The notes under the pieces are model-generated. The model was not told the DNA's origin. It ran no database searches and saw nothing but the letters and a program-made list of their open reading frames with translations. Made by a program: the position numbers and the translations under genes. Shown piece by piece: positions 1 through 13,803 of a stretch of 64,000 nt of DNA. Position 1 is the first letter of the stretch, and each line of letters begins with the position of its first letter. The stretch spans positions 372,533-436,532 of the forward strand of contig WBMV01001233.1 of assembly GCA_013396655.1 (NCBI GenBank). Reading direction: 5' to 3'. The stretch comes from Campylorhamphus procurvoides (lineage: Eukaryota; Chordata; Aves; Passeriformes; Dendrocolaptidae).

Positions 1-1315
1 ATTACCTTTTCAAAATGATAAATCATCCCACTGATGCTAGACACTTGTGTTTCATCAGAGAGTACAGACATCTTCCATTTAAGAGGTCAGAGTTCGATGT
101 GATTAGTTCAGCAACAGGCTGATTTCTAAGTATCATTCTATTGATGGCTAAGTGGACAAGCCTTTTTGGAAAGTTCATGACATGTTCATCTGCTTCTGCA
201 ATCATCTGTTCACTTTGAAATATCTGGCAATTAGCTGTTTGATTCTATTTCTAACAGTCTTATTTAGAAACAATACATTGTTCTAAACAGAAAGTAGTTC
301 TCAAAAATAATTTAGGTGCCTAGAAAAAAGCATAAGTTGTAAAACCAGTAGCAAATGTAATGAATCTTTTAAAGTGCAATTTCAAGTTTTTGTGATATTC
401 ATGGGAGCTGGAAGCTGAGAAAAACCTGCCTGTATCCAAAAGCTACCTTATTTTTTCTTGTTTGTCAAATCCTTATTTCATTCTCTAGCAAGTTCTGAAT
501 TATTGATTTGCATGTTGATAAAATTCACCCTAAAGTTCAAAAAATGATGAAAAGACAAATTTGAATTGTAAATATTTCTATTAAAGTAATTGTTCAAAAA
601 ATGAATAAAAAGCCCAATAAAAACTGCAGAAATTGAGCATATAGGTAAGTCATGCATATTGTACAAGATAATAGCCTTTCATCTCAACAGTTTTTCTAAC
701 ACTGAAGAATGAGATGAATACAGAAGCCACAGTTTCTGTGAAGTTACTTGTGTGGGACTGTTTCTCTGAGATGTATGGAGAACTGTAAACTACTTCTTTG
801 TTTTTGCCTTATTGACTTCTAACTACTTGCAGAAATATATTTTTTTTGTACTTCCCTGAAACATAATTCTTTAATCTTAATTTTCTTTTTTTTTTCATGA
901 ATATGCTGGATACTAAACCTAAACTATTGGTTTCTGTGCATCAGACATCAGTCGGGTCTTTAATCTAATGCAGTTTTAAAGCCATCAACAAAATGAAGTA
1001 ATGTTATACTTCAGATCTTTTCTGCAACATTTTACAATTCTAAGGTGTGGAGAAATTCTGAAATCCACAGCAACACTAGGATGTTCTGGATTAAACAGCA
1101 GGATGTTAAAAAAAAAAAAAAAGGAAAAAAACAAAAGGCCTTAAAACATATTTTAGGCTTTACACATTGTTTTACCTGGCTGCATGTCAGTAAATAAAAT
1201 GAGAGAATTACAGTGTGTCATGATAACCGGCATTGTTTTTGTTAATAAGACTGTAGAAGGATATTTTCTGTGCTTTCCTCTTAGATTTTAATTTCTTCTC
1301 CTTTCCTTTCATTAG
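1..1315. other. AT-rich unique non-coding sequence
   Basis: No reading frame longer than about 60 codons and no repeat I recognise. There is an A-run near 1107-1122. The last 45 bases are pyrimidine-rich and form the possible splice acceptor of the next feature. Confidence 0.7.
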
Positions 1316-1336
1316 GATGGAAATTTGTGCGGCAAG
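1316..1336 (+). other. candidate 21-nt microexon
   Basis: Seen: a pyrimidine-rich run (1289-1313, mostly T/C) ends in TTAG at 1312-1315. Then come 21 bases, GATGGAAATTTGTGCGGCAA plus G, followed at 1337 by GTAAGTA, an almost perfect 5' splice site. The exon length is a multiple of three and no frame contains a stop; the three readings are DGNLCGK, MEICAA and WKFVRQ. A TGC in a pyrimidine context sits about 40 bases upstream, and UGC elements upstream of acceptors are a known feature of SRRM4-dependent neuronal microexons. Inference: a small cassette exon in a long neuronal gene on the + strand. I cannot name the gene, and no neighbouring exon was found. A chance pairing of acceptor and donor is the main alternative. 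Confidence 0.35.
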
Positions 1337-3736
1337 GTAAGTACACAGTAAAGAAACTATGAAAGAACAAAAAGTGGTCTTTTCTCCAGAGGATGCTCAG
1401 GTCTCATTTATATTTCATCGAAGACATACATAAATGCACAAAAGTATAAATCAACTGATTTTGCATGAAGAAGTACAGCTGATCTCGTGACATTTTCTGT
1501 GCTAAAGCCCCCCCAAAAATACAGTATTTAAACAATGACCACAACTTTCACTATTTCATTTCCCATTATTCTAAAAAATGGAAAAAAAAAAAGGGGAAAA
1601 GTCAACACCTTGAAGTAGACTGGATGATTAGTTAATAGAGAAATATTTAAAACTATTATTACACAAATTAGTAAATTAATTACATAGAGGTTTTCTTGTT
1701 TATTAAAAGACTATTCATAAATTGGATAATTTCCACAGACCTGTGAAGACCAGTAAATGTATGGATATTCATAAATACAGGCATAAAAACCTGGACTCAA
1801 GTATTCATTTCTGAACTGCCTAAAATGCTGTCCATATTATATTACAGGAGACTTCAGTGGCTCCTTAGGCTTTTCCATTAACCATTCCATCCACCTATAT
1901 CAATCTACAGAACAAAACCAGTATCTAAACAGAAAATCTAAAAGGCTTTGGTACATTAAAAATGTTTTAGCTTTGTCGACAAGCCACAAATAACATTTTC
2001 CATCTAGCCAAGATGATCCTCTTATGGATCTTCAAAGAACTGCTATAACTGTTCCCTTCATCCTAAAACTGGCAAAATTGAAGCTATTCATCTTATTCAG
2101 GATGTGATACTCAGAAATACTTTAATGTGACCTTATTTTCTTTAACGCTCAGACAAACAGAACTAAAATATAAAGACTTTACAGATTATTTTCAGAGATT
2201 GTGAGAGTGAACCATCTGTCCTTTCCTGTACTACAGTTAGGTGCCTTTCTTCGCACCAAGCTCTATTCTGCATGAAATACTAGAAGACACCATGAAATCT
2301 TGATTCTGAAAAGAAATAACGAAAGTTTTGCTAGACCACTTCTTATTGGCACTGGATAATAATAATGAGAGTTAAAAAATCTTCATGTCTTTCTTTTTGT
2401 CACTATTTTATCTAAATTTACTAGAAATTGTTATTCCCAAAGCCAGATTTGATGGGGGTTTTTACTTTTCTTATTATTTTGCTTAGAAGCTATGCATCAT
2501 TTAATTTCAAAAGTTTACCTTTTTCTTATATTTATTTCTAGCAGGTTTTCCATTTTCAGTTTAATGTATTAGTTTGTGGTAAACTATGACATCATGACTA
2601 AAGAGCTATTCCTTTTGTCCTTCAGATTTCTGTTTATTACCATGTTGCCTGAAGCAATTTTTTTGGATCTGGTTATTTTTATGGGTGTTTGTTTGTTTGG
2701 GGCTGTGCTTGTTTGTTTATTTTATTTGTTTTTTTTTTTGTTTTTGATTGTTGTTTTTAATCCAGAAGTATGAATTGCTTTCTGTAAATCACTGACTTGT
2801 CTTCCCATGAAAGGACTGCATGAATATTTTATAAAGCAATCTATTTTTCTTAATTTGTTATTTCAAGATGTTTATAGGTGTTCTCATTTCTTCATACAAA
2901 AAACAGAACACAAAGCAATTTACCTCTGTATTTTATAGTGAGAATCTTATTGCAATATATCTGGTACCTTCAGTCATATCAAGTTGTGAAAATGTGATTG
3001 TGCTTGTCTACCTCAGTAAAGTGCCCTGGGACTAGCAAGAAAAACAACCTTCCAAAAACTATTCAACAGCCATGTTTGGGAAAATGCAGACTAAATAGCC
3101 ACTCACTTCAGTGTTTTGCAAAACTGAAATAAAATGTTTTTTTAGAAATTTGTTCTTGAAAAAATTGACTTTTCATTGGAAAATCTGGTGTCAAGTCAGC
3201 ATCTGAAACATATTCACACTAGAGTTATTTGACAATGTTCATAGGTTTGATATGGGTAATTTACTTTGTACCTGGTACATGCAAGCCAGAACTACCATCA
3301 AACTGCTTGTTTCTACCTCTTCAACTCGCAATGCAGTCACAGATCCCTCAGGGAAGGATGAATAATCAGTTCTTTGTTATTGTGCATTATCAGAGAGGTA
3401 CACAAATATTGGTGAATTAGGCTCAACTTTCAGTCGCTGCACAATGAGTTAGAAGCAGGCAGGTCATGGGTAAAATCCTGACCTATAATTCTGTAGCCAT
3501 GTAGTATCATATTTCCATCTGGGCAAGTACTTCAGTATACTGAGTTTGTAAGGGCTCAGGGCTACAGCTTGCCAGGCCCACTCCATCTGAACTTGTCTTG
3601 ATCAAGAATTAGTTTTATTTAAAAACAATTATTACATTAAAAGAAGACATATATCCACAAAAAGTTTAATATTAATAATTATGCAATTTAAATTGTTATA
3701 TCACACTCCTTAGTTACTCTACTTTTTCCTGGATCA
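1337..3736. other. AT-rich unique non-coding sequence
   Basis: Contains a T/G-rich low-complexity tract (listed separately) and otherwise nothing recognisable. The short frames at 2576-2773 and 3229-3420 have compositions that follow the local DNA and show no domain. Confidence 0.65.
2676..2758. repeat. T/G-rich low-complexity tract
   Basis: Runs of 3-12 T broken by single or grouped G (units such as GTTT). Similar tracts recur on either strand near 13.8, 18.3, 41.7, 45.5, 53.4 and 60.9 kb. Confidence 0.8.
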
Positions 3737-3922
3737 TTCTTCAAGTCCCGATGCCAGAATCATAGAATCATCACGGATGGAAGAGACCTTCAAGATCATC
3801 CAGTCCAATGTCCTCCCAGCACTACCACTGTAACCCCTAAACCACTAAACCATATCGCCCAGCAGCAGATCCAGAAGCTTCTTGGTCACCTTCAGAAGGG
3901 CATGCTTTCTTCAAGTCCTGAT
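3737..3922 (-). mobile_element. 5'-truncated CR1 LINE fragment with long direct repeats
   Basis: Bases 3755-3905 are the reverse complement of a CR1 3' end. They begin with AGAATCATAGAATCA, then GGAAGAGACCTTCAAGATCATCCA, the usual avian CR1 tail in minus orientation. The fragment is about 150 bp, so heavily 5'-truncated. It is flanked by a 16-bp direct repeat, TTCTTCAAGTCCYGAT, at 3737-3752 and 3907-3922 with one mismatch, which reads as a target-site duplication. Confidence 0.85.
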
Positions 3923-4059
3923 TTCTCTCATTCTAGGTATGTTCAGGCCTTGGTTACAATTTCAAGAGATACAAGAACACTATCTTCAGACAACATATCG
4001 TCCTCAAAATCATTTTAAAGCATTATAGGTACCAAAATGGAGTGTGTTCCACTTCACCA

Positions 4060-4237
4060 TCCAGTGGAACAAGTTGCCCTGCAAAGTTGTGGATGCCCCA
4101 TCCCTGTGTTTGAGGCCAGGTCAGATGGAGCTCTGAGCAACGTGATCTAGTGGAAGACATCCCTGCCCAAGGCAGGAGTCTTGGAACTAGATGACCTTCA
4201 AGGTCCCTTTCAATCCAAGCCATCCTATGATTCTGAG
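4060..4237 (+). mobile_element. CR1 LINE fragment, sense 3' end
   Basis: The text runs through GTTGTGGATGCCCCATCCCTG, TCTAGTGGAAGACAT, CTGCCCAAGGCAGGAG and GGAACTAGATGACCTTCAAG to CCTATGATTCTGA. This is the ordered 3'-terminal region of an avian CR1 on the + strand, 5'-truncated. It faces away from the neighbouring minus-strand CR1 about 140 bp upstream, and the two belong to different CR1 subtypes. Confidence 0.9.
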
Positions 4238-4516
4238 ATCCATTGCAAAGTGTCGTAGTTCATCATAAATCCTGAGTTGTTATCTGCTAACATCATGTAG
4301 ATGTCTTAGATACCTCATAATGTCTGAGAGGGCACTCCAACTGAGTTTTATCTCCATAGACTACAGCAGGAGCTTAAACACATATGTAGACACCTAGAGG
4401 AAGGTTTCAACATCTTACTGTAAGTTAATGATAGTTAATCTAAAATAGAATCCAAAAAATACAGAAAAATTAATAAAAACATCCAGAAGCTATTTTAGGG
4501 TGGGGATGTGTTTGGA

Positions 4517-4538
4517 AAAAACAAACAAACAAACAAAC
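4517..4538. repeat. (CAAA)n microsatellite
   Basis: About five CAAA units following an A-run. Confidence 0.9.
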
Positions 4539-6124
4539 CCACAACTAAATGTCTTTAATTAATATATGGAGAGCCTCAAACAAAATCCATTCTCTGAAGC
4601 ATACTTAAGCAGAGACCTGAATCTGTGTCCCCTATTTCCTGTAAAACAATAAGCACTTGCCTAACTAGTTAAAGCTTTTTATTAAGCTGAACTAATTAAT
4701 CAAATTCAGCATAGATTTTTCAGTGAATCTAGCTTTACCCAGACTGATTCATAATTTGGGAACCTTTCATCAAACAAATTGTGTGTTAAAATAGAAGGAG
4801 AGATAACTACCTTTTCGTGTCCTAATTAAAATAACTTCACCAGAGTTCATTTTAGTATTAGTTCTCTAGGTGCTATTTTGTGAAATACTAAGATACTTTA
4901 ACACTCTCAGTGATTATATTTACACTGCATTAGCTGTCATCTTATTTGTCAAATCAGATTGTACTTGCCACATCTTTAAGTCTTAGCTTTGTTATTGAGC
5001 ATACTGCATCAGGTTTGGAAGGCAAAAATAGTATTTTTCATTTTCTCTTCTCCTTTCTCTCCATTCATCTTTTTTTTTTCTTTCCCCCCTGCCTTATTTG
5101 AAAAGAAAAGGATTAATAATGCTTGGGAATAAATACTTTCATTATAACAGAGGGTTTATGTAGAGAAGAAAACCAGTGCCATATGTGCAATCTGCATCAC
5201 ATGACGTGTCAGACCAAACTCATTCACATTACATAACATATCATATGCCAAATAAGGGCAAGATATATATTGATAACCAGCTTAATTGCTTATCACTCAA
5301 AAAAAATTAATTGAGCCACAGTTTGATCTTTTAATTATCACTTAGGCACACCATCTTGACTCAAAATATTCACAATACATACCTAACTAATCACATTACC
5401 TACAAAGGTAGTAATTTAGAGTTTTGCCACGTATTTAATTACTGTGTTATATTTATTGTTATTCCACTGTTGTCACCTGTCACTCAGTGAAAACGCTTGG
5501 CTGGCATTTTACAGCACCATTGATCTTTACCTAATGTGGAGGAGGTAGAATAGCTTACAGCTTCTTCAGTCATTTCTTGAATGTAAAAACTTTGCCAAGC
5601 TCCTTTATGTATCTAGGACATCAGATTATAGATCAAACCTCTCATTTGGAAAGCAAGGATATTAATTCCCTACCAAGATATTAACAGCAAAAGAATGAAG
5701 GAATTTCCTAATATAATAGCATAGCTGGGATTTTCCAAAGATGAAAAATTAATAATACTTTAAAAGAAGAGACTATTCCAAAACAAGAAGTATTCTTGAG
5801 GGATATATTACTGCTAACCCGTTCTTCTTATTAAAGGTTGTAGATCTGAACAAAGTCATAAGGCACAGCATGAAAAAATATTATTTAAATAACAATTAAC
5901 TCTAATTCTGATTTTAGACACTAAAGGAACCTTTTTATGGTTTAAATCTATTTAATCTAGTATGTATAACTTCACCAAGTTCTCAGAATTTACTTTAGGA
6001 AATTCAGTGTTTTGGAGATACAAAATGTTTTCTATGTCTACACATGTTTCGACAGGTTCAAAAACCTAGCAATACATATTTTTTAAATTGTTTTATCTTA
6101 CCCCTAAAAGCTTTTACACTTGAA

Positions 6125-6200
6125 CTTATAGATATACTTTATATACATATATATATGTATATAAATAGATATATGCATATGGACTTATATATTTATGTGT
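6125..6200. repeat. AT-alternating low-complexity stretch
   Basis: TATATACATATATATATGTA and similar alternations. It is largely self-complementary and therefore cruciform-prone. Confidence 0.8.
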
Positions 6201-6340
6201 AGATAATTTTTTTCATAAACTGTCTCGTTATATCCTAACAGTATCTAAGGGACATTTTAAACAGCAGCTCTAACAGTACTTCCAAAACCAGACATTTTTG
6301 TAACTTACCTGAAAGTATTCTGAAAATGCTGGCTGAGGAG

Positions 6341-6377
6341 CACACTAACTCACTAAGACTGGTTTTCAGTTAGTGTG
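6341..6377. repeat. 10-bp inverted repeat (hairpin)
   Basis: CACACTAACT at 6341-6350 is the exact reverse complement of AGTTAGTGTG at 6368-6377, with a 17-nt loop. No surrounding features link it to a known RNA or transposon end. Confidence 0.6.
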
Positions 6378-9300
6378 AAAACACTGGGAAAATCATAGAA
6401 TGAGAAGAAAAGTAATGCTGGATTAACACTTTAAAAAAGAAACAGGTTAACCTGTGTCAGCCAATAAGATAATATCAGCCCTTGCAAAACAATACACTAC
6501 ATTATGTGTTATTTAATCAGTAAAGAGCTAAAGCCATATAATTTATTCTATTGAGTATCAGTAACTGATTTTTTTGTCTTTCTTTGATAAGACTTCAAAT
6601 GCGGTATACAAAATGTCATACATTTTGGAGTCTGTAAGGAATCTCACTCATTGCCATGCAAATATGATCACTATGATCTTATCCACATGTGGCATGTTAA
6701 ATGGATTAAGAACTAGCCAATTCACAGATTTTGGCTTTGTGGTATTTGACACTGACAATTACAGGGAAATGGAGAAGGGGTGGGATTTCACATGAGTTAG
6801 TACTAGTGTGACTGTGTCAGGTTTTCATTCCCTGATCCAAAAAGTGTTCTGATATGGTGGTGAGTTAGTCTACATATATGAAGAATCACAGTGATACCAC
6901 ACTTTAAGAGACCTATAATGCTCTGAATTTAACAAAGAAGAAAACTACATAGAGAACTGTTCAAAACCTTTTTTCTTATTATTATTCCTTTTTTTTTTCT
7001 AAAGGAATACTCTCAGACAGCAAATGATTCTTCAAAGTCTTGTTCAGAAGGTTATAATGACATATTGATAAATCATTACATATATAATGCATATTGGTCG
7101 TAAAAATATTAATTCTGAAAAGACGAAGTCTACAGTGATAGCTATAGGAGATAGGGTTCACAAAGCACAATTTCACACTTGCTGTACATTCAGTTAGAAA
7201 AGACCAAATGCAGAGAAGACAAAGGAGTACAAATTTCTATCGACCATGAAAGAACCAGGAAAGGGAGAGAGAATATTTGAAAAGGTGTTGTAAAAGATGA
7301 CAGCTAGAATTTTTGGCCAAGATGATCAAAGAATTCCAGCTTCTCTAGTGAAGAAGAGTGATCATTAGTGTGAGGGGCCATTTAAACCAGATTTATGCAT
7401 TTTTTGAGATGTGCTTGGTGTGTAGAACAGGTACAGGAGATGTAGCAGTGGCACGTCTGGATTTGGCCTTGTGGAATTGTGAGTTCTTTATTATAGTATT
7501 TATCAGAGACATAAGAAGTGCCAAAGGCTACCTCACTTTATGCCTACATATTACTAAGATCTCCCTTCCAAATGGCGTTATATATCTGCCTTCTACCCAC
7601 AGATATATCCTACAGAAATTGTAAAGTTTATTGTCTCTTCATTGAGTCTCATTTATACATCAGGGTGCCAGGTTAGTTGCACATCTCTTTCAGTGGTGCA
7701 GAGAAGGATCTTGCCACTATTAACTAAAGACTGCATTTAAGCCAATATAAACAACTTTGTACCAAGTCTAACAAAGTAAAACTTTTTAAAATACATCTGC
7801 TTGAAATGATAAGTAATGAAGACCTAGATAATTTTAGAAGCTATTTTTCAAGATATGCTACTATTACAGAATTGTATTCTCTTCCAAAACATTTATGCAA
7901 GGCAAGCTCTGTGCTCTGCATTCACTCTCTGTATTTAAATTCCTTCCTTTTTATCTTCACAATAACCCCCAGAATCACTGATTGTTAGGGTGCAAGGTGC
8001 ACATTTTCAACATATGATTGTTAAAATATCCAGAGAAATCTGATTTTCCTTCAATGAAGCAGCTATATGCTGGGATTTGTCTTCAAATCATGAGGTAGTT
8101 TGGATTCTAATATCACTGTGGAGTATATTTTGTATGCTGCATGTATTTTGTTCAGCTACAGCCATTTGGTAAAAGAAAAAGCAATAAAAATTCTTTATTG
8201 AAATTGGACTTTAAATTCTTCTGTAAATTCTATCTACTCAAATGGTGAACACAGCTTTATGTAAAGAAATAATCAAATGTCTTCTCTGATGTTTTTATAG
8301 TAACCAGAAAATAAAGTTAAAATTATACAAAGAAGCTAGTAACTCCAGAGTAAAAATGCAATAAAACTAGGTATAGACATCCACCATATTGTAAGTACAT
8401 CCCAAACCAAATAAGAGGAGTTCATGGTAAATTCTTGAGAAACTGAAACCATATATCCTTAGCTACATTATCTGAGTTACAAAGGTTTCCAGAAGAACTC
8501 AAGCCCTCTCCTTATGTAAACAGGCATTTGAAATTGAAACCGCTTTTTGTAGGGCAGTTCTTACCCACTAACAGTCCTAGTTTCTTTCTTGTGTTACAGT
8601 TCCAGAATGTACATGTAAATTATTTCTTTTCTCTGAAGTTTGAGAAAAAGGTTAGAGATGTACATATCACTGAATAGATGAAATAGAATTTTTCTCTCTT
8701 GCGGTAAATTTCTCATCTGAAATGAAGATGCTACAACAGGTGAAGACCCAACTGCAAACACTGGAGGAGACACAGAAGGGGAGACTGGGATGCAAAAATA
8801 GAATTCCAGTGTTGCAGATTCTCTTAAGTGCCCTCCAGTCATGGCTCCAGAAGCCTTTAACTGATTTATACCATGTTGTATAAGCCATCACCATGCCAAA
8901 GTTTTGGATTTCCTCAGGCATCTGAAAATCATACTATATACAGATAGATAACAGCTTGATGTGTGTACATTACCTTAGAAACATGATGGGTTTTGTATTC
9001 CAGGACACCTTGGCCTGGTTCTGAATGTAATTTGACAAACTGTCTGGGGCTGTATCATCTCTAATCTTGTCATTAAGTTGTTCTAAGAGAGATACTAGGA
9101 TAGAAAGAGATGTCATACAAGGTTCTAACATTTCACAAATATCTTGCAGAACTACTGTCCCTACATAGATATACTGTTAAGCTCTAAAATGTGAAGCATT
9201 CTTATTGACAGAAAAATGTAATTAGTGCTAAAGTACTGGATACACTATTGTCTTGAAATGAAAAGCTCTTCAAGCTTTCATTGTCTTTTATGATTGCATA

Positions 9301-9470
9301 GTACTTTATTATTTTATTGGGCTTTTCACAAGAACTATTGATGGCTAGATAAGCATTGAGCATGTTTGACATGACCGAACTATGAAAATTGGGGTTTATA
9401 TTTTTGATGAGGTTTAAAAATATAATCCAAAATGAAAATGTCTAAACCATAGCTGTTGCTATACCACACT

Positions 9471-9495
9471 AAATAAATAAATAAATAAATAAATA
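9471..9495. repeat. (AAAT)n microsatellite
   Basis: Six uninterrupted AAAT units. Confidence 0.95.
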
Positions 9496-12400
9496 CCCCT
9501 TATTAAGATCCTTACCTTTTACATTACCTTCTTTATTAATTTAAAGAGGAGTAGTCCATGTACACCAAGATGTTCTGGAGAAACTAGTGTTTTGATTAGC
9601 TGTAATCTCTGTAATTTAACAGGTCTGGTCCATAAAAGAAAAAAGAGCATTCTCCTGCATGTCAGGTTTTTGATGGACTGATGCATCAGGAATGTGGAGC
9701 AATAGAAGAGATATTTCTCTCCACTCTGACCTTTAGGAGTAGCAGTGCGATTAAACCAAATGAAAGTTTACCGTCTCGATAGTGCATCTTCAGAGTGGAA
9801 ATTCTTGCCAAATGGTATCTAATTATCTGCTAAAACCTTACAATTTATGGGTTTCTATGCAGAGGGGAATGTAAATCTTCATATAATATCCCTTGGAATT
9901 GTGGAACAGGGAAATCAGGGCATATAACTTCATAACCAAATAGAGTCCTTTGCTTCTGTTTGCGTTAGAAAAATATTTCATACACAACTGAAAACAGCAG
10001 AATGAAAAAACAATCTTTGTTTAAAAAGATCATATGATTTGTAAACAGTAAACAAATCTAAAGATTCGACACAATAAAAATTCCACTGTTGTACCACTGC
10101 CTTGATTTTTCCTCTGAAACTGATGCTTTGATTATGTCACTAAATATTTGATATTTTTGGATTAAAAAATTTCCACTTTTATTATTCTATTATGAACTAA
10201 GACTGAATATGTAAGTAAAACATGAGGCAGGAATGACTTTCTGGGGGAAAAAAAAATCATTTACCGCTGATAACAGCCTTCTATATCAGTGTGATTTGTT
10301 TACTATTTCCCAGAATAGTTTTGTCTAATTTGCCAAAACTATTCCCCTTGCTCAGCAGTATCTTATATGCATAAATATATATATATATAAATATCTATCC
10401 AACAATATTTTTCATTATTACAAGAATTAACATTAATAATAATATATTATTATTTTGTACTGTATTGTTCTTGGCCAAAATATTATCATTAAAATTATGA
10501 GAAAACAACAGCAGGAACAGTTACCAAAAATTTAGTTTGAGAATATGCTCTGAACTCAGACAATAGCACTGTCTGCTGTCATTTGCCACATCTGAAACGT
10601 TGTGTTGAATGTGGCATCATATGTTTCCCATTAGCTCCCAAATTAGAAATTAAATCTGAACAAATAGAAACAAATTGTTGTTGTGCAGCATTAGAATTAT
10701 TTATTTACTCTCTGGCAGTACCTACATCCCTCATATGTAACTCACCCATACTACGGTTCCACGGTCTCTCTCCATAACATTTATAATCTATTCATCTAGA
10801 TCCTGCAGGTACAAAAAAAGAATCCCTTATTTAAGTCTCCTGGGAATTTAAACCTCAGGTTTGTATGTTCCATAGATGTCTAAGTTCAGGGATTTTCCTC
10901 AAGATGTGTCAAGATCACAGATAGATGCCATCTGCAGAAGACCCGAAATGTCTTTTTTCCTAACAAGATAATTCTAACGCACATGCAAGAAGACAGTACA
11001 AGGGGGTTTGTTCTGAATTGCTCTTTTCTTTGGAATAATTTTTCCTGAATGTATTCCATGTCATGAAAAGTAATTAAGTACTTGTTGATACCAAGATAAA
11101 CAGTAAGACAAACACTAGGACACTTGGTCAGATGGCTAAAAGCATAGGTTTTTACCTCAGTAACCGTGGAGAACCAATGGACAATTACCTGGTCTACAAT
11201 ATTCACTTTTGCTTTAACTATCAATACAGGCAGTATCTGAAGATGACTCATGGTGCCTTAAATGTCTCTCTAAGAATGGGTTGTCACAACCTCCAAAAGC
11301 TCTTCTTTCTGTTAATATGCAGGGAGTTTTGTTAATTACAATACAGACATTAGTTTCAAATATCTGAGTTAATTGGAATAAAATCTACCTAAAGACATGT
11401 ATCTCTGGTGTAAACTGTATTAACAGGAAATCAAAGAATGTAATTCTGAGGATTTCTCATTCCTGGATATGTCTCTCAGGGAGATACTCCACCACATAGC
11501 AGGAGAACAGGTTTGAGACGCTCCTCAGTGTGTGAGCCAGCACAGGCAGCACACATGAGCAACCCCAGAACGACAAATTAAATGCAAAGAGTAATTGTAT
11601 TTTTTTTTACCTTGACATCCACTGGATCCCAAACATCTGGTCAGAAGCACACAAATATGACGCAGGTACTGCAGAACTCAGTCCATGCAAGAGGATCACC
11701 ATACCTGCTGTCTTCATCTGTATATCACAGATTCATGCAGGATTAGTTTGCCATTGTGCCTTATTTTTTCACCCAGCAGGAATCTCAAGCATGTCCAGAG
11801 GGGTGTCTCTACATTTATCACAGACCTATATTATGTAAATACATATGTTCTTGTCAAACATATGACACTAAGCAAGGATTAACATATGTGTTTTTTGACA
11901 TCTCAGCTGGAAGTCACTTGAGCATGTTTATGATCCTCCTCACCAATTTTCAGTTATTTTCCCACACCTAGATAAGGCTAATGTCCATATTAGTGTAAAA
12001 ATCTCCCCTTTGAGTAAATGACAAATGCCTCCCTCTCAACAAATTTTTGTAACACGTACCACCACACCTCTTCCTCTAACCATTTTTTCCTTATAAATAC
12101 ACCTCGAATATTTTATGCTAATAAATTCTAAATACCTAGACATTTTTGTCCTTATTTTCATTAAGAAAACCATAAAACCACATTTAAATCAAACTGGGGG
12201 TAAAGTCTTTCAGTTCATCTGTCATACTGAATGCTTGATTGCTTATGTATGGCATTTTGAAAGAGTAATGCTGTAAGTTCAGAGATGTTGGCTTCCTTTC
12301 CTTTTCACCTTTTTCTTTTCCTTTAGCTTTTATAGATACAATACCAAGGTAAAAGGGTGGAATCACAGGCAACAGAGATAATGTCGCAATGTTAGGTACT

Positions 12401-13803
12401 GTGATATGAGCACATGGGCTGCAATTCATACTTATGTTGTTCTTAATATATCATTGGCCAATAATTGACTCTGAAGACAAGACAAAACTGTGTCAACCCT
12501 GTTGGATTTTTTTTTTTCTCAAGCAATTACCTGAAGTTCATTATGTTAAATGATAGCCCCCATGCCAGAGGAAATTATTTCATACCTATCTATGATAAAT
12601 GAAAATATTGCTATGAAAATTCAAGATCAACAATGAAGAAATTTTACCAACAAACTGTCCAGTGATCTAAAAAATAAAGAAATTACCTACTGTAGTCCTA
12701 AATCTACAAAGATTTTAAGCTGTCTTTAACACTTGAGGACACTATTCAGATATTTAATTTTGAATGCATGTTTGTTAAAGCTTATGTTCTAACAGTACTG
12801 CATAGCTGTTCTTTCACATTAAGAGGAGAAAAAAGGTTTATAGCCTTGGGTCATTTGAATATTTTAGAGGTAGGAGAATGACTTTAACTTTTCCTTATGA
12901 TACTCCCAATTGCTTCTTTCACAGTGACTTTTATAACAACACTCAAAGTCAAGTAAAAAACATAAATATGGAAATCACATTCAAGTCACCCTCTGCTTTA
13001 AATAAGTAAGGTAAAACAGAATGCAATTCTTCCACTTTCTTCTGTCAGTTAAGGAATCTCTTCTTGAAGATATCCAAGGGACAAGAATGACTAGAGATCT
13101 TTGCTTTTTTAGGTTCAGTTTATCTATTGAAGGTTCTAAAACATAGCCTGATCCTTTATAGTAGAAAGTTGTAACCAACGCCATGACATTTAATACATGT
13201 TATAATAAAAATCATGAATATATTAAAATCAATAAATATATTCATGGACAATATCTTATGAATTTTCAGAGAGATGCACCATAGTGGAAAGATCAATAGC
13301 ATGATTGAAATTTTCTTAGCTAGCTTTAGGTCTCACAAACAGTGTAGGTGAATGATGTACATCCCTTACAGTCAGTGAAGATACAGGATATGTCCTCAAG
13401 AAAAAAATAAATACCACATGTTATAGGCCCTTGTATAGGGTGGGGGACAGTGAATCAATTCTTTCTGTGTATTAGTTTTGATGGTTAACTGTAGAACTTC
13501 CAGACAGACAGTTTAAACTCTATAGCAATGTTTTTGATGGCTGTAATTTGGACAGATGAGCTGACTCTGACTGCAGGACTGCCTAGGCTCTGGTGCCCCA
13601 GTAGCACTTTTCAAGCTAATCAGTTCTGCTGTGTGCGGCTAAACTGTTGCTACACTGTGTGAATATATTTGCTGAGATCAATAGCACTCATGTCAGGTGC
13701 TCCACTGAGCAGGGCAGTCATATCCAAGTGTGTCCTAGGAGAAGATGTTAGTACAGAAAGGACAGTAATTTGATCACATAGACCCAAATATCTGTCAGAA
13801 CAG
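9496..13803. other. AT-rich unique non-coding sequence
   Basis: Contains a short (AT)n run at 10371-10394. The minus frame at 10886-11251 (121 codons) overlaps a + frame and carries no recognisable motif; its length fits chance. Nothing else can be assigned. Confidence 0.65.
10371..10394. repeat. (AT)n microsatellite
   Basis: ATAAATATATATATATATAA, short alternating AT. Confidence 0.9.

Larger units (their letters stand above)
4238..9470. other. AT-rich unique non-coding sequence
   Basis: Holds a short (CAAA)n run at 4517-4538, an AT-alternating stretch at 6125-6200 and a small inverted repeat at 6341-6377. Open frames of 60-88 codons (for example 6574-6795, 7358-7624 and 8594-8921) show no domain or codon bias I can support. 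Confidence 0.65.

Noticed and set aside
10886..11251. 121-codon minus frame
   Set aside because: Overlaps an equally unsupported + frame. No motif, and length expected by chance.
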